A stretch of DNA of 64,000 bases from Stachybotrys elegans (Eukaryota; Ascomycota; Sordariomycetes; Hypocreales; Stachybotryaceae): positions 496,001-560,000 of the forward strand of contig JAGPNK010000013.1 in NCBI GenBank assembly GCA_020746835.1. Direction: 5' to 3'. The translations under genes were made by a program, and so were the position numbers. The notes under the pieces were generated by a model that had not been told where the DNA came from, ran no database searches, and saw only the letters and a list, made by a program, of their open reading frames with translations. Each line of letters opens with the position of its first letter. The stretch's first letter is position 1. Positions 10,192-21,760 of this stretch are shown one piece after another.

Positions 10192-13025
10192 ATGTCTGGA
10201 CAACCGCCTCTTTTTACACCACCGGCCGCGGCTCCGGCTCACGCAGCACCGCCGGCACCATCGCCAGCTGCTCCCGCTCCTGCGGCCGCCACCACCACCA
10301 CTACCACCACCACCTCTACGGGTGGTGCTATGTCAAATCAGAACCTCAACCAGATAGTACGTTGTTGCCTCATTCTTTCTTTCATCTATCCTCACCTACG
10401 GTTCGTCACCCCGGATGACATTGGGGTTTGCCTTGTGCGACTCTGTGAATCCTTTCTGGCGTCACATATCTTCAACCTCCCGCTTTTGCCTACTCTGTGC
10501 CTTCAACCCACCTTGTGCTTTGCTCCCTGCTTTACAAGGGCATTGTTATCACTGCACAATCCCTTCATACTTTCAACATCACCACACCCCCCCCTTCCCC
10601 CACAATGGAACGCATCTTCGGCGTCACTAAAACAACCTCCCACTTGGGGGTTGGTCGGCAAAGCAGCTCGCATAACCCTCCTGGGCCTGCGCAGCCTAGG
10701 GTCCCCCCCAATCATCATGCCGAGCTCAGCCCGCAACCTATACAACCTATACAACCTTCGCCGCCCTATCAAAGCAATGGCTACATGGTTTCGGCAAAGA
10801 CGACTAACCAGCTTCGTCAGGTAACGGACTACCTCTTGAAACGCGGCTTCTACCGCACAGAGGAAGTGTTTCGCCAAGAATCCAAGTACTTGGGCCCCGA
10901 TGGCAAGCCCATTCAGCAACTGGCCAACCTCGGCCCCAAGAAGTACACCAATGCCAGCAAGCTGCTCAGGAAATGGGTCGACAGCAACCTCGATCTGTAC
11001 AAGGTAGGCAGCTCGCCCCAAGGCATTTGGCGTTGGCTCATCTCGATAGCACGAACTTGCAAAACTGCTCTGGCCCGTCTTTGTCTACAGCTTCCTAGAG
11101 CTCGTCACCAACGGATACTCGGATGACGCCCAGACGTTCCTCAAGCTCATCGGACAGAACTTTAGGCCGCTCATGAACGAGGAGCTGGACGTCTTTGCAA
11201 CCATTACTCTACCACAGCACGTAACTGAAAACAGTGTTACAAAACTATACAAGGAGAATAAGTACCGGATACCCATTAACCAGCATGCTGCTAGCGATTT
11301 ATTCAATTTCCTCGAGCGGGAGTCTGAACAAGGTGGTTCCGTCATAAGGCATCTACTCGTCTCGTACTGCCATATTGACGCCACTGCCCGTGGCCCCATC
11401 ACTCCCTTCAGCTTTGAGGCTGTTTACCGAAAGTCAAGGAATATCGAACTGGAAGAAGTCGACGTCAACGAGGGTATTCCTGGAGTAAACATCGGCTTAT
11501 CCAACAAGGATGTGCTGGACCCAGCTGCTCCCCTCACCCTCGGACCGCTGCCCATGGACCCGGATCTGCGCGATGATGTTCGCGCTGAACTCGAGGACGA
11601 GGAGCGGCGCAACCCGCCGCCTCCAGGACGACCAAGTCTGCTGGAGGAGTTTGACCAGAAGATCAAGCGCGAAGACAGTGCTGATGCACCTAGCCGCGCC
11701 GATCTTCCACTTCCGCCCTCCAGACCTCGGGATATTCTCCTTGAGATGTCCAAGGTGCGCGAGAACCGAGACCGTTTCCGAATCGAGGGACGAACTGGCG
11801 GTGTTGGCGTGCCCATCAGCGCCTGCATGTTTACCTTTCACAACACCCTGGGCAGGTATGTATGCAAGAATGTACCCGTCGAATGTTTCTGACGCCTTGT
11901 AGCGTTTCTTGCATAGACTTTTCAGATGACGGTCAATTGGTGGCTGCAGGCACTGCCGACTCCTATATCCGTGTATGGTCGCTCGATGGAAAGGCGCTTC
12001 CCACCATGAACGCACACGAGAGGGACTCCAAGTTCAACAGCCGAAAGCTCATTGGACACTCGGCCGCAGTCTACGACGTCTCCTTTTCCGACTCGGCTTC
12101 AGGCCCGCCACAGAAGCTGTTTGGAGAAGAGGGAGATCAAAACCCGTCCATGGACACCCGCCCTAAGCTGCTGTTGTCCTGCTCTGCCGATGGACAGATT
12201 CGGCTCTGGTCGCTCGAGTCCTGGGCATGCCTCTGCATCTACAAATCACACGATGGCCCCGTTTTTAGGTCTCTCTGGGGACCTCATGGCCATTACTTCC
12301 TCAGCGCAGGTTACGACAAGGCTGTGCGAGTGTGGATGCAGGACCACGCTTCTCCTCAGCGGCTGCTCGTTGGCCACGACACAGCTATCTCGGCCATTGC
12401 TTGGCACCCCAACGGTCTCTACGTCTTCTCGGCATCGGACGAGACGGACAAGTCGGTCCGCATGTGGTCTGTAGTGACGGGACAATGCGTACGCGTGTTT
12501 ACTGGCCACACCGACTACATCAGTGCTCTGGAGTGCGCTCCCAACGGAAAGATTCTGGCCAGCGCCGATTGTTCGGGCAGCATCTTCTTCTGGGACCTGG
12601 TCAAGGGTACTCGTATCAAGCGGTCCCGCGGACACGGCAAGGGCGGTATCTGGTCTCTCAGCTTCAGTGTCGAGTCTAACATACTTGCTTCTGGTGGCCA
12701 GGACGGAACTGTCCGCATCTGGGATGTGGAGTCTCCATCGGATGCGCAAAAAGTTGTCCAGACGGTAGGCTTGGACGCGGCGGCCGCTGGGGCCGATGGT
12801 GCTGGTGCCAATGGAGCGACAGGAGACGCTGCACGGCTCAACTCGGGGGCGGCGGCATCGTCTGCAGCGCCTGCTACGGGAGGGACCAAGAAGAAGGGCA
12901 AGGAGATGATGATCACGCCCGATCAAATCAGTGCCTTCCCCACCAAGAAGACACCGGTAATGAAGGTTAAGCTGACAAGGATGAACCTCGTCATGGTGGC
13001 AGGTTGCTATGAGCCGGAGCGCTAG
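10192..13025 (+). CDS. taf5: TFIID/SAGA subunit TAF5 (WD40), 758 aa
   Basis: TAF5 is a scaffold subunit of TFIID (and SAGA in fungi). Exons are 10192-10356, 10821-11003, 11050-11855 and 11903-13025. The first exon is Pro/Ala/Thr-rich and ends NQNLNQI. Exon 2 opens the LisH motif ([20 protein letters not shown], about residues 56-75). The NTD2 domain follows, with [14 protein letters not shown] and [13 protein letters not shown]40 propeller runs from about residue 384, with clear repeats ending IRVWSL, IRLWSL, VRVWMQ, VRMWSV, IFFWDL and VRIWDV. An Ala/Gly-rich insert precedes the last blade ([17 protein letters not shown]), as usual in TAF5. Intron 1 is 464 nt, long for this window, with GACTAAC 14 nt before its AG; its 3' part is open in frame with exon 2. 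Confidence 0.93.
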
Positions 13026-13510
13026 GTGGCACCGGTTCAAGCACAGAGCCTACGCGAGGAGAAGGGATCCAAAGTCGAATCAAGGAGGGACTCGGGAGTG
13101 TATGTCTCTTGATACCCGCAAAGACCAAATGACACATGTAGAATAGGCCACGGAACTACAGTCTTATAGCGCTTTAATGGACTGATTGCTACACTTTCAG
13201 GACAGCAACTATAATGGAATTATAAGACGTGTTGTAGGAGGTTCGCCATGTGTAATGTCATGATCTGCACGGTGACTGAGCAATGGCTGAAGATGAAAAA
13301 CATGGGGGAAGTTGAGAGTTGAGCGAATTGAGGGTGGGGCTGCCTTCGAATCGGATCCATCTGTTCTTACGCACGCCCCTAGACCGACCACTGACGTTAC
13401 CCAAGGCACCTCAGCCTGCTACTTGATTGTAGCTGCACCTCTCCCCCCAAGCGCCATCCAATTCATCCGCCTCGCAGCGCCCGTTCACGAGCCCGACACA
13501 ACGTGCAATC
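13026..13510. other. Intergenic: taf5 3' UTR and vps5 promoter
   Basis: No gene is seen. The two genes are in tandem on the plus strand. Confidence 0.5.
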
Positions 13511-15303
13511 ATGGATGTCGAGGAGTCTCCCTGGGCTGACTCCAGCCAGGGTGCCTCGCAGCCCTCCCAGATCGAATCCGTCGCCCCGTCGACGACATCA
13601 TCCCAAGCCCAGCCCCCCGCCACAGCTTCAACCTCAAGCCCACGTCCGTCGCGCGCCCCTCGCCGGCTCATCGCCCAGCCCACTCGTCTCGAGGCCGTCG
13701 ATGACCCCCTCGGCCCCCTGGGCGCCTCGCCGGCCGACGATGCGGCGGGCTCGGATGCCCCGCCGGCACCGCCCCAGAAGGAGCAGATGGTGATCCGCAC
13801 CACGATGCCGCCGTCGCAGCAGCAGCGTAAGCCCACGGATCCTCATCGCATCGACGACGACGACTACGATGAGCCTCGAGGACCGAGACCGCCGCCCCCC
13901 GTTGAGGCTGCGCGGCCCAGCAGCGTGCGGTCTAGCACCCAGCCCAGCGTCAGCGTGGAGCAGGCAGCAAAGCCCACCTTTAACATTACCGTCGGAGATC
14001 CTGTCAAGATTGGCGACTTGACCAGCTCCCACATTGTCTACTCTGTGCGCACCAAGGTATGTGTAACTCGGACGTGGGCGGACGGACGGACGGGATATGG
14101 CTAACGTCAATTTCCAAGACCACGTCCAAGGCTTACAAGCAACCCGAGTTTGAGGTCAAGCGCCGCTACCGTGACTTCCTCTGGCTATACAACACCCTCC
14201 ATGGAAACAACCCGGGATACGTGGTCCCGCCGCCTCCCGAGAAGCAGGCCGTCGGCCGGTTTGATAGCAACTTCGTAGAGGCGCGTCGGGCTGCCCTGGA
14301 GAAGATGCTCAACAAGATTGCCGCCCACCCCACGCTGCAGCACGATGCCGACCTGAAGCTCTTCCTCGAGAGCGAGGCCTTCAATGTCGACGTTAAGCAC
14401 AAGGAGAGGAGGGAGCCCCTGCCCACGGAAAGCAAGGGTGTGCTGGGGAGCCTGGGAATCAACGTAGGAGGCGGGAGCAAGTTTGTCGAGCAGGACGACT
14501 GGTTCCATGATCGCAAGGTCTACCTTGATGCGCTGGAGAGCCAGCTTCGTGGTCTGCTCAAGGTCATGGACACCATGGTGAGCCAGCGCAAGATGATGGC
14601 CGAGGCGGCAGGCGACTTTTCGGCCTCTCTGCACGCGCTGTCCACGGTGGAGCTGTCGCCTTCGCTGTCCGGGCCTCTGGATGCGCTGTCGGACCTGCAG
14701 CTCACGATCCGCGATGTTTACGACCGCCAGGCGCAGCAGGACGTGCTCACGTTTGGAATCATCATCGAGGAGTACATCCGGCTCATCGGCTCGGTCAAGC
14801 AGGCATTTACTCAGCGCCAGCGGGGCTTCTACGCCTGGCACACGGCCGAGTCGGAGCTGCAGAAGAAGAAGGCGGTGCAGGACAAGGTGCTGCGGCAGGG
14901 TAAGAGCCAGCAGGACCGGCTCAACCAGATGAGCGCCGACGTCAACGAAGCCGAGCGCAAGGTGCACCAGGCACGCCTCCTGTTTGAGGAGATGGGCCGG
15001 TCGATGAGGATGGAGCTGGACCGGTTCGAGAAGGAGAAGGTGGAGGATTTCAAGAGCGGCGTTGAGACGTTCCTAGAGAGTGCTGTCGAAGCCCAGAAGG
15101 AGGTGAGTACACTTCATATCCTGACATCATTCCATACTCACGCATTGCAGTTGATTGAGAAGTGGGAGACATTCCTGATGCAGCTAGATGCCGATGACGA
15201 CGAGGCTGCCTTTTATAAGCCGCCCGTGTACAACGCTCAGCAGAAGCCCGGCGACACGGTGGTGGACCGGGCCAGGGCAAACATGCATGACGACTCTGAT
15301 TAG
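13511..15303 (+). CDS. vps5: Retromer sorting nexin Vps5 (PX-BAR), 560 aa
   Basis: Vps5 pairs with Vps17 in the membrane-bending half of retromer and returns cargo receptors from endosome to Golgi. Exons are 13511-14056, 14119-15102 and 15151-15303. Residues 1-150 are disordered and acidic/Ser-rich. The PX domain starts at about 156 (FNITVGDPVKIGDL) and contains the phosphoinositide-binding FEVKRRYRDFLWLY and the proline loop VVPPPPEKQ. The Vps5/BAR region spans about 310-540, with long helices that include SESELQKKKAVQDKV-like repeats and a Glu/Lys-rich stretch. The C-terminus reads NMHDDSD. Length and domain order are normal for fungal Vps5. The gene is convergent with the mitochondrial ribosomal gene at 15525. 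Confidence 0.93.
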
Positions 15304-15524
15304 CCGTGGGTGTCGGCGTAGAATGTGCTCTGAGAAGTAGGAAACGTAGGAGTTACAGCTGCCATTCGCAGATGCCCTTTATATCATACAGGCCAGGCCG
15401 GCTCGGGGTTATTGTACATATTGAAACAAATCCATCCTCTAATCCACATGCCTCTATCCACGACTTGCCAACCGCTAGCCCAACAAAACCACACAAGCAA
15501 TTTCCCTGATTCCTTTCCAATTGT

Positions 15525-16025
15525 TTACCTCTTCTTCTTTCCTCCAGCAGACACCTTGGGTTTCACATCCCTCATGGCACTCGTGTCCTGGCCAGCAGCG
15601 TAGCCCGTAATCAGCGAGGATAGATCATCACCAGGGGCTTCTTCGGAAGCCTCAGAAGCGCCATCTTCTGCCTCCTTAGCAGCCTGCGCGGCGTCGAAGC
15701 CACGTCCGAAGCGGCCACGGAAGGCTGCGAGCTTTCCGGCCTCGTCGAGCTCGACGTTGTGTAGGGTCTTCTCGCTGGGTTGCCAGAGCAGGGTGTTGCG
15801 CGTGTCCTTGTCGGAGCGGTAGATTGGCTGGGGAGATGTCGTGCGCACCGTGTAGGCAGAGCCATCCGAGAGCTGGATGAGCTGCGTGAAGGTGTAGGGG
15901 CGGCGCGGACGGCGGATAAAGGTTGCGTGGCGGACTTGCTGGGTGAATGCGGAGGATGCTGTGGTGGGAGTGGCCGTAGCTCGGAGTGGCGCGAGCGCCA
16001 GGGGGAGGGAGGAGAGCTTCCCCAT
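15525..16025 (-). CDS. mrpl36: Mitochondrial large-subunit ribosomal protein bL31m (yeast Mrpl36 type), 166 aa
   Basis: Single exon. The first 30 residues form a mitochondrial presequence (basic, Ala/Ser/Thr-rich), followed by the conserved core RRPRRPYTFTQLIQLSDGSAY, then SPQPIYRSDKDTRN, LLWQPSEKTL and KLAAFRGRFGRGFD. That block is typical of fungal bL31m (yeast Mrpl36), which joins the large subunit to the central protuberance. The C-terminus is acidic then Lys-rich (GGKKKR). It shares a 347-bp divergent promoter with the flavin-reductase-like gene, which also encodes a predicted mitochondrial protein. Confidence 0.88.
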   Translation of the reverse strand: MGKLSSLPLALAPLRATATPTTASSAFTQQVRHATFIRRPRRPYTFTQLIQLSDGSAYTVRTTSPQPIYRSDKDTRNTLLWQPSEKTLHNVELDEAGKLAAFRGRFGRGFDAAQAAKEAEDGASEASEEAPGDDLSSLITGYAAGQDTSAMRDVKPKVSAGGKKKR

Positions 16026-16372
16026 CTTCGATTGATTGACGCAGCGGTGGGAGGAGGCAGCAATGTCGTGGGTGGTTTGCGGTTGTGGTTATCCCCTTTG
16101 GTTGGCGTTGAGGCTCTTAAAATTTAGGCCAGCCAGGGACGACGACCCAGTCAGAAGAGCGCGAGCCAAACTCATATCTTATCGATAAGGCGGTCTGGAG
16201 CTTTCGCAGATTTCCCAATTGGCGGCGACGACATTCGGCCTTTCGCAACGCCCAATTATTTGCATTCAGCTACTCTCCGGCTCGGCCGGGCGAAATATTC
16301 ATATTTTCTTGTAAAATTCACAGATACCAGGCGTGTTGTCGAATCGTCAATTGGGCTCGGCAGCGAGATGCG
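16026..16372. promoter_or_regulatory. Divergent promoter with a perfect GATA palindrome
   Basis: The region lies between bL31m and the flavin-reductase-like gene. The 12-bp palindrome CTTATCGATAAG at 16178-16189 gives two back-to-back GATAAG sites, the binding sequence of fungal GATA factors. A CCAAT element on either strand lies near 16213. Function is inferred from motifs only. Confidence 0.35.
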
Positions 16373-17238
16373 ATGAGGATGCGCAGTGTGTGGCTGCGCG
16401 GGCATGTGAGGCGCTTCTGCGTCTTGCATACGCTGAGAGATGCCGGGCGGACGGTCAGCGGTGTTCTCGAGGTTGCGGCGAGGGCGCGCGGACAGAGTTT
16501 GGCGACTTCGAGGGTGGGAAGAGGAATGATGTTACGGCAAGGTGCAGCATGTGAGCTCTCCCAGTCTCCTATCCCTATGCTCAACTACGGTGCTAATTGA
16601 AGACAGCTACGACGTCTACGATAGTCCGGAAATCCTCTTCAATGCACTCATCCAGCCTCGCCGGCTCGGAAACGCCCACGGCGCACCCCGATACAACGCT
16701 CTCCCTACCCGAACAACTGCGCGGGGTAATGCGGCTGCTGCCGCACTCGGTGGTGGTGTGCACAACGACGGACGGCAAGACACCGCGCGGGATGACCATG
16801 TCGTCATTTACATCGCTGACGCTGGCGCCGACGCCGCTCGTGACGTTCAACATTGCCTCGCCGAGCCGGACACTAGATGGAATCACGTCAAGCGGGGAGT
16901 TCAACATCCACATCATGGGAGGGGACACGGCGGGCGCGCAGTTGGCGGAGCGGTTCACAAGGGGAAACGCTGGGAGTGTGTTTGAGGGCGTGGAGTGGGA
17001 GGGCGAGAGTGAGGGGGCGGCGCCGGTGCTTAGGGGCGAGGGCGTGCTGTATGTGCTAAGGTGTCGGGTGCTGGGGGATGCTCCGAGCGGAGGGCTCGTG
17101 AGGGTGAGGGATCATACTATTGTGGTGGGAGAGGTCGTCGAGGTGGTTGCTGGGCGGGAGGGTGATGATGCTTTTGGGCTGGCGTATGCGGACAGGAGGT
17201 ATAGACGCATTGGCGGTATGATTCAGAAACATGTGTAA
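16373..17238 (+). CDS. Flavin reductase-like (FMN-binding split barrel) protein, mitochondrial, 269 aa
   Basis: Exons are 16373-16550 and 16607-17238; the intron ends TGCTAATTGAAGACAG and keeps frame. The N-terminal 60 residues are Arg-rich and nearly free of acids, a good mitochondrial presequence. The split-barrel domain follows from about residue 100: LRGVMRLLPHSVVVCTT, a GMTMSSFTSLTL motif that is diagnostic for this family, then PLVTFNIASPSRT, FNIHIM and a C-terminal YRRIGG. The family reduces or binds flavins (FMN) with NAD(P)H, and several members supply reduced flavin to partner monooxygenases; no partner is seen nearby. The ATG at 16373 is followed by another at 16379, and either could be used. 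Confidence 0.82.
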
Positions 17239-18061
17239 GGAGGGTAGTTGGGATTGTAGGATTAACTGTGTACATAGAGATAGATCCGGGAGCACATTTG
17301 TGCGGTGAATAGCCAGTCATGGATATAGTGGCATTGGCATTGGCATTTGCGTTGAGTTGGCCGTTGGACCATTCAGCTACTCTATTTCTGTCTTTGTTGG
17401 AAGGCTGCAGGCTAGCAAGGCTCTGTGCTAGGCTCTGACGGATAGAGGCTTCTAGCACCTTGGAGCCGAAAACTATTCTCACCTTCTCCACTTGAATCAA
17501 ATATACGAGAAGTGGCGGCGAGGCTGCCATCGATCTATGTGGAGCAAGGCATCTCACGGAACTGTGAACAAATGCCAATGTCTTACATAGTGGAGCTTGG
17601 AAGGAACCGAATGGATCGGGAGAACAAGATGAGTTTTTCTTCTCTCTTCTATACAGGACTAGCAGGTGTTACGAAGCTTCTAGCAAGGCGAACGCTTGGC
17701 CCGTCAGCAATGCCAGGCTGGTCGATCGACCCTCACGTGGGTCAAGCGTCCATGCACCAGCCGCATGCAGGCCAGTAGCAGCAGCACAAGAAAAAAAAAA
17801 TGCGGAGGAGGGGTCCTAGGCTTGATGAGATAAGGAAATGGCAGAACAAAGAGGCGAACACTTTGTGCGTAAGGCGGCGGATGGGGGGAGGGGGAAAACT
17901 CGAAAGATTGGAGAGAATGAAAAGGACCCTTGGCTGGGCAATGCATTGCAAGGCTGACACTGACCGCCAGATGGGGCTGTCTTGTCGCCCCCTCCTCGCG
18001 GAGCGCCCTGTCTCAGGCAGCAGCGGCAGGCAGAAGCTTCTGGAGGAGAGAGGAAAGATGG

Positions 18062-18079
18062 GAGAGAGAGAGAGAGAGA
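18062..18079. repeat. (GA)9 tract in the hsp90 promoter
   Basis: Simple GA repeat just downstream of the best HSE-like site, about 950 bp upstream of the hsp90 ATG. Confidence 0.85.
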
Positions 18080-18639
18080 ACGAATGAGCTATCACAGCAT
18101 GGAGTTCAGGAACATGGACGCATAGATGGCACGGTGCAAGTGAAGGGAATAGTCAATTCCACAAAGCCCATGTTGGAATTCGCATCTTTGTCTATAGGTA
18201 CCCGGAAGGCCGTTTCTATCGGCCGGTTCGATTGGCTTCCCTTGTATTCCTCGATTTCGATCCAATTCGTCTCCCACAGGCACCCGCTGTGCTACATGCT
18301 AGAAGGCTCCAGGCCCTCCAGGCGCGCAGGCAGCCAATCAGGAGGCGGGCGGGTGGTTGCTGTGGAAGGTTGTGGCCATAGAATCTAATGGAATCCCGCG
18401 CAGCCGCAGCCCGCAGCGCCAGCAGGCAGGGGAGGGAGGGGCCCTTTCCCGGCCTTTTTAGTGAACCGCCTCTTCCTCCTTCCTTCCTCCAACAGCTCGA
18501 GATTTTTCTTTCTCTTCCTCTCCAACCTCTCTCTCGCATCTCCAACTCTCTCTATATCCCTCTTCCTTTCTTCCTCTAGACATCTGCTCGCTGCTAGAGC
18601 CTACGTCTTCGCGCAATTCGGGATATCCCCATACTCAAG

Positions 18640-18995
18640 GTCAGTCTTACCTTCCATGCACCCCGCGGGGTTGTTTCGCCTGCCCGCCACTCGCCTCTGC
18701 CCGCCCTTCAGCCTTGCGATGCTCTGCTGGTTCGGTTGCTCTGCTGTACAATCTGCACCGCGCGGCGCATGAGTGCTCTGCAGTTGACTGCTCGAATCTG
18801 CTACACCAAGCCATTTTTCCTGAACCTGTCTTTGTGGCAATCGCGGGCGGCTGCTGTTTGCACCCCCCCAGCACTTACACACAAACACACCGCTATCCCA
18901 ATCCCACCTTGATACCCCTCCAAAAACCGCCCACCACCATTCTACCCCTGCAACGCCATCAACCATGCCAATAACAACAAGCTGACTCCTCCCAG
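18640..18995 (+). other. Candidate intron in the hsp90 5' leader
   Basis: AAG followed by GTCAGT at 18640 makes a good donor. CTGAC at 18982-18986, then CCCAG ending at 18995, makes a matching branch and acceptor. Removal would leave a short leader before the ATG at 19030. No RNA evidence is available here. Confidence 0.4.
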
Positions 18996-19029
18996 ACTCT
19001 TCCTTTGATACCCAATCCTACCGCCCAAC

Positions 19030-21187
19030 ATGTCTGAGACTTTTGAGTTCCAGGCTGAGATCTCTCAGCTTCTCTCCCTCATCATCAACACCGTCTACTC
19101 CAACAAGGAGATCTTCCTTCGTGAACTTGTCTCCAACGCCTCCGATGCCCTCGACAAGATCCGCTACAAGGCCCTGTCCGACCCCAGCCAGCTGGACTCT
19201 GGCAAGGACCTGCGCATCGACATCATTCCCGACAAGGAGAACAAGACCCTCACCATCCGTGATACCGGTATTGGTATGACCAAGGCTGTATGTTATTTGT
19301 CTCCCCCTCTCATCCTCGTCTTCACATAGCTAACAAGCCCAGGACCTCGTCAACAACCTCGGTACCATTGCCCGCTCCGGTACCAAGCAGTTCATGGAGG
19401 CTCTCACCGCTGGTGCTGATGTTTCCATGATTGGTCAGTTCGGTGTTGGTTTCTACTCTGCCTACCTCGTCGCCGACCAGGTCCGCGTCATCTCCAAGCA
19501 CAACGATGACGAGCAGTACATCTGGGAGTCCAGCGCCGGTGGCACCTTCAACATTGTCGCTGACACTGAGGGTGAGCCTCTTGGCCGCGGTACTGCCATC
19601 GTCCTCCACCTCAAGGACGAGCAGACCGAGTACCTGAACGAGAGCAAGATCAAGGAGGTCATCAAGAAGCACTCCGAGTTCATCTCCTACCCCATCTACC
19701 TCCACGTTAAGAAGGAGACGGAGAAGGAGGTTCCCGATGAGGACGCCGAGGAGGTCACCGAGGAGGGTGATGACAAGAAGCCCCGCATCGAGGAGGTCGA
19801 TGACGAGGAGGAGGACAAGGAGAAGAAGACCAAGACCAAGACGGTCAAGGAGACCAAGATCGAGGAGGAGGAGCTCAACAAGCAGAAGCCCATCTGGACT
19901 CGCAACCCCCAGGACATCACCCAGGAGGAGTATGCTTCCTTCTACAAGTCCCTCTCCAACGACTGGGAGGACCACCTCGCTGTCAAGCACTTCTCCGTTG
20001 AGGGTCAGCTCGAGTTCCGTGCCATCCTCTTCGTCCCCAAGCGTGCTCCCTTTGATCTCTTCGAGACCAAGAAGACGAAGAACAACATCAAGCTGTACGT
20101 TCGCCGCGTCTTCATCACCGACGATGCCACCGACCTCATCCCCGAGTGGCTCGGCTTCGTCAAGGGTGTTGTCGACTCTGAGGATCTCCCCCTCAACCTG
20201 TCTCGTGAAACTCTTCAGCAGAACAAGATCATGAAGGTCATCAAGAAGAACATTGTCAAGAAGTCCCTTGAGCTCTTCCAGGAGATTGCCGAGGACAAGG
20301 AGCAGTTCGACAAGTTCTACACTGCCTTCTCCAAGAACCTCAAGCTCGGTATCCACGAGGACTCTCAGAACCGCCAGATCCTGGCCAAGCTCCTCCGCTA
20401 CAACTCCACCAAGTCTGGCGATGAGCTCACCTCCCTCTCCGACTACGTCACCCGCATGCCTGAGCACCAGAAGAACATCTACTACATCACTGGCGAGTCT
20501 ATCAAGGCTGTCTCCAAGTCTCCTTTCCTTGACGCCCTCAAGGAGAAGGGCTTCGAGGTTCTGTTCCTCGTCGACCCCATTGACGAGTACGCCATGACTC
20601 AGCTCAAGGAGTTCGAGGAGAAGAAGCTGGTCGACATCACCAAGGACTTCGAGCTCGAGGAGACTGAGGAGGAGAAGAAGGCTCGTGAGGAGGAGGAGAA
20701 GCAGTACGAGACCCTTGCCAAGTCCCTCAAGAACGTCCTCGGCGAGAAGGTCGAGAAGGTTGTCGTCAGCCACAAGCTCGGCAGCTCTCCTTGCGCCATC
20801 CGTACCGGCCAGTTCGGTTGGTCCGCCAACATGGAGCGTATCATGAAGGCCCAGGCCCTCCGTGACACCTCCATGAGCAGCTACATGTCCTCCAAGAAGA
20901 CCTTCGAGATCTCTCCCAAGTCTTCCATCATCCAGGAGCTCAAGAAGAAGGTTGAGGCTGACGGCGAGAACGACCGCACCGTCAAGTCCATCGTCCAGCT
21001 CCTGTTCGAGACCTCTCTGCTGGTCTCTGGCTTCACCATTGACGAGCCTGCTGGCTTCGCCGAGCGCATCCACAAGCTTGTCCAGCTCGGCCTCAACATC
21101 GAGGAGGACGACGCCGCCCCTGCTGAGGCTGTCACCGACGCCCCCGCTGGTGAGACTGGCGACAGCGCCATGGAGGAGGTCGACTAA
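19030..21187 (+). CDS. hsp90: Cytosolic Hsp90 chaperone, 700 aa
   Basis: Hsp90 is the ATP-dependent chaperone for kinases, receptors and other clients. Exons are 19030-19287 and 19343-21187, with a 55-nt intron right after the [12 protein letters not shown]-binding loop; GCTAAC is the branch site. The N-terminal ATPase domain shows [25 protein letters not shown] and [16 protein letters not shown] charged linker of E/D/K runs lies at about residues 210-265. The middle domain has the conserved SRETLQQN. The protein ends in MEEVD, the docking site for TPR co-chaperones, so it is the cytosolic form. Codon use is strongly biased to C-ending codons, as expected for very high expression; this bias also produces a 583-codon open antisense frame that is an artefact. 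Confidence 0.98.
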
Positions 21188-21760
21188 GCGATCTTGGGTC
21201 GGATTGGGACACGGAAGTAAAAGTTTCCTTGGAGTTGACAGGTTAGAGCACCATGGATTGTTCGGATTGTTTTCTTGCTTTTACCCATTTATTCCCGCGA
21301 TGTGGACTCGCAGCACGCCAGTACCATAATCCCCAGACGCTCACCTCGATTCGCGGTGGGCAGGCTGTACTCTAGGTAGCTCATGATGACGACGTAGATG
21401 CAATGGAATGGTATACGATGAACAAACAACTACATGTGACTGATGTGATGTAACGTATGGTGTCAATTTGTACAACTGCCGGTTAGATTTAAGTCATGAG
21501 GCTTAGCTGTGAAGTGTTGATTGGTCTTACAGCTTGTCAGTCACAGTTGATAAAGTGTACGAGAAACATGTCTTGCTTGTATCCTGAAAACCAGTTCTGC
21601 GATTGGGGTATTGTAGTAGTACGATGACAACAAAGAGAGAGAGGCATTAGCTAAGGAAGGTGCCCTTTCTTCGGTTCCTTCGGGGGGTTCTAAAGTATGT
21701 ACATGTATGTGTTGTATTCCTGTAACCTTGTTGTTTGGTATACATGCCTGCTGTTGAAGT
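21188..21760. other. Intergenic: convergent 3' UTRs of hsp90 and the acyltransferase gene
   Basis: A/T-richer than its surroundings, with several AATAAA-like stretches but no clear single signal and no gene. Confidence 0.5.

Larger units (their letters stand above)
17239..19029. promoter_or_regulatory. Long hsp90 upstream region with HSE-like sites, CCAAT and a GA tract
   Basis: About 1.8 kb without a gene. The inverted GAA/TTC unit of heat-shock elements occurs at 17673-17680 and, with an imperfect third unit, at 18033-18044. A CCAAT box is at 18334-18338, and a (GA)9 tract at 18062-18079. A strong pyrimidine tract at about 18475-18580 probably marks the promoter/leader. These are motif readings; heat control of hsp90 by Hsf1 is established in fungi generally. 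Confidence 0.4.

Noticed and set aside
19322..21073. 583-codon open frame antisense to hsp90
   Set aside because: Produced by extreme C-ending codon bias on the coding strand; composition is Leu/Glu/Asp/Gly repeats with no family resemblance.
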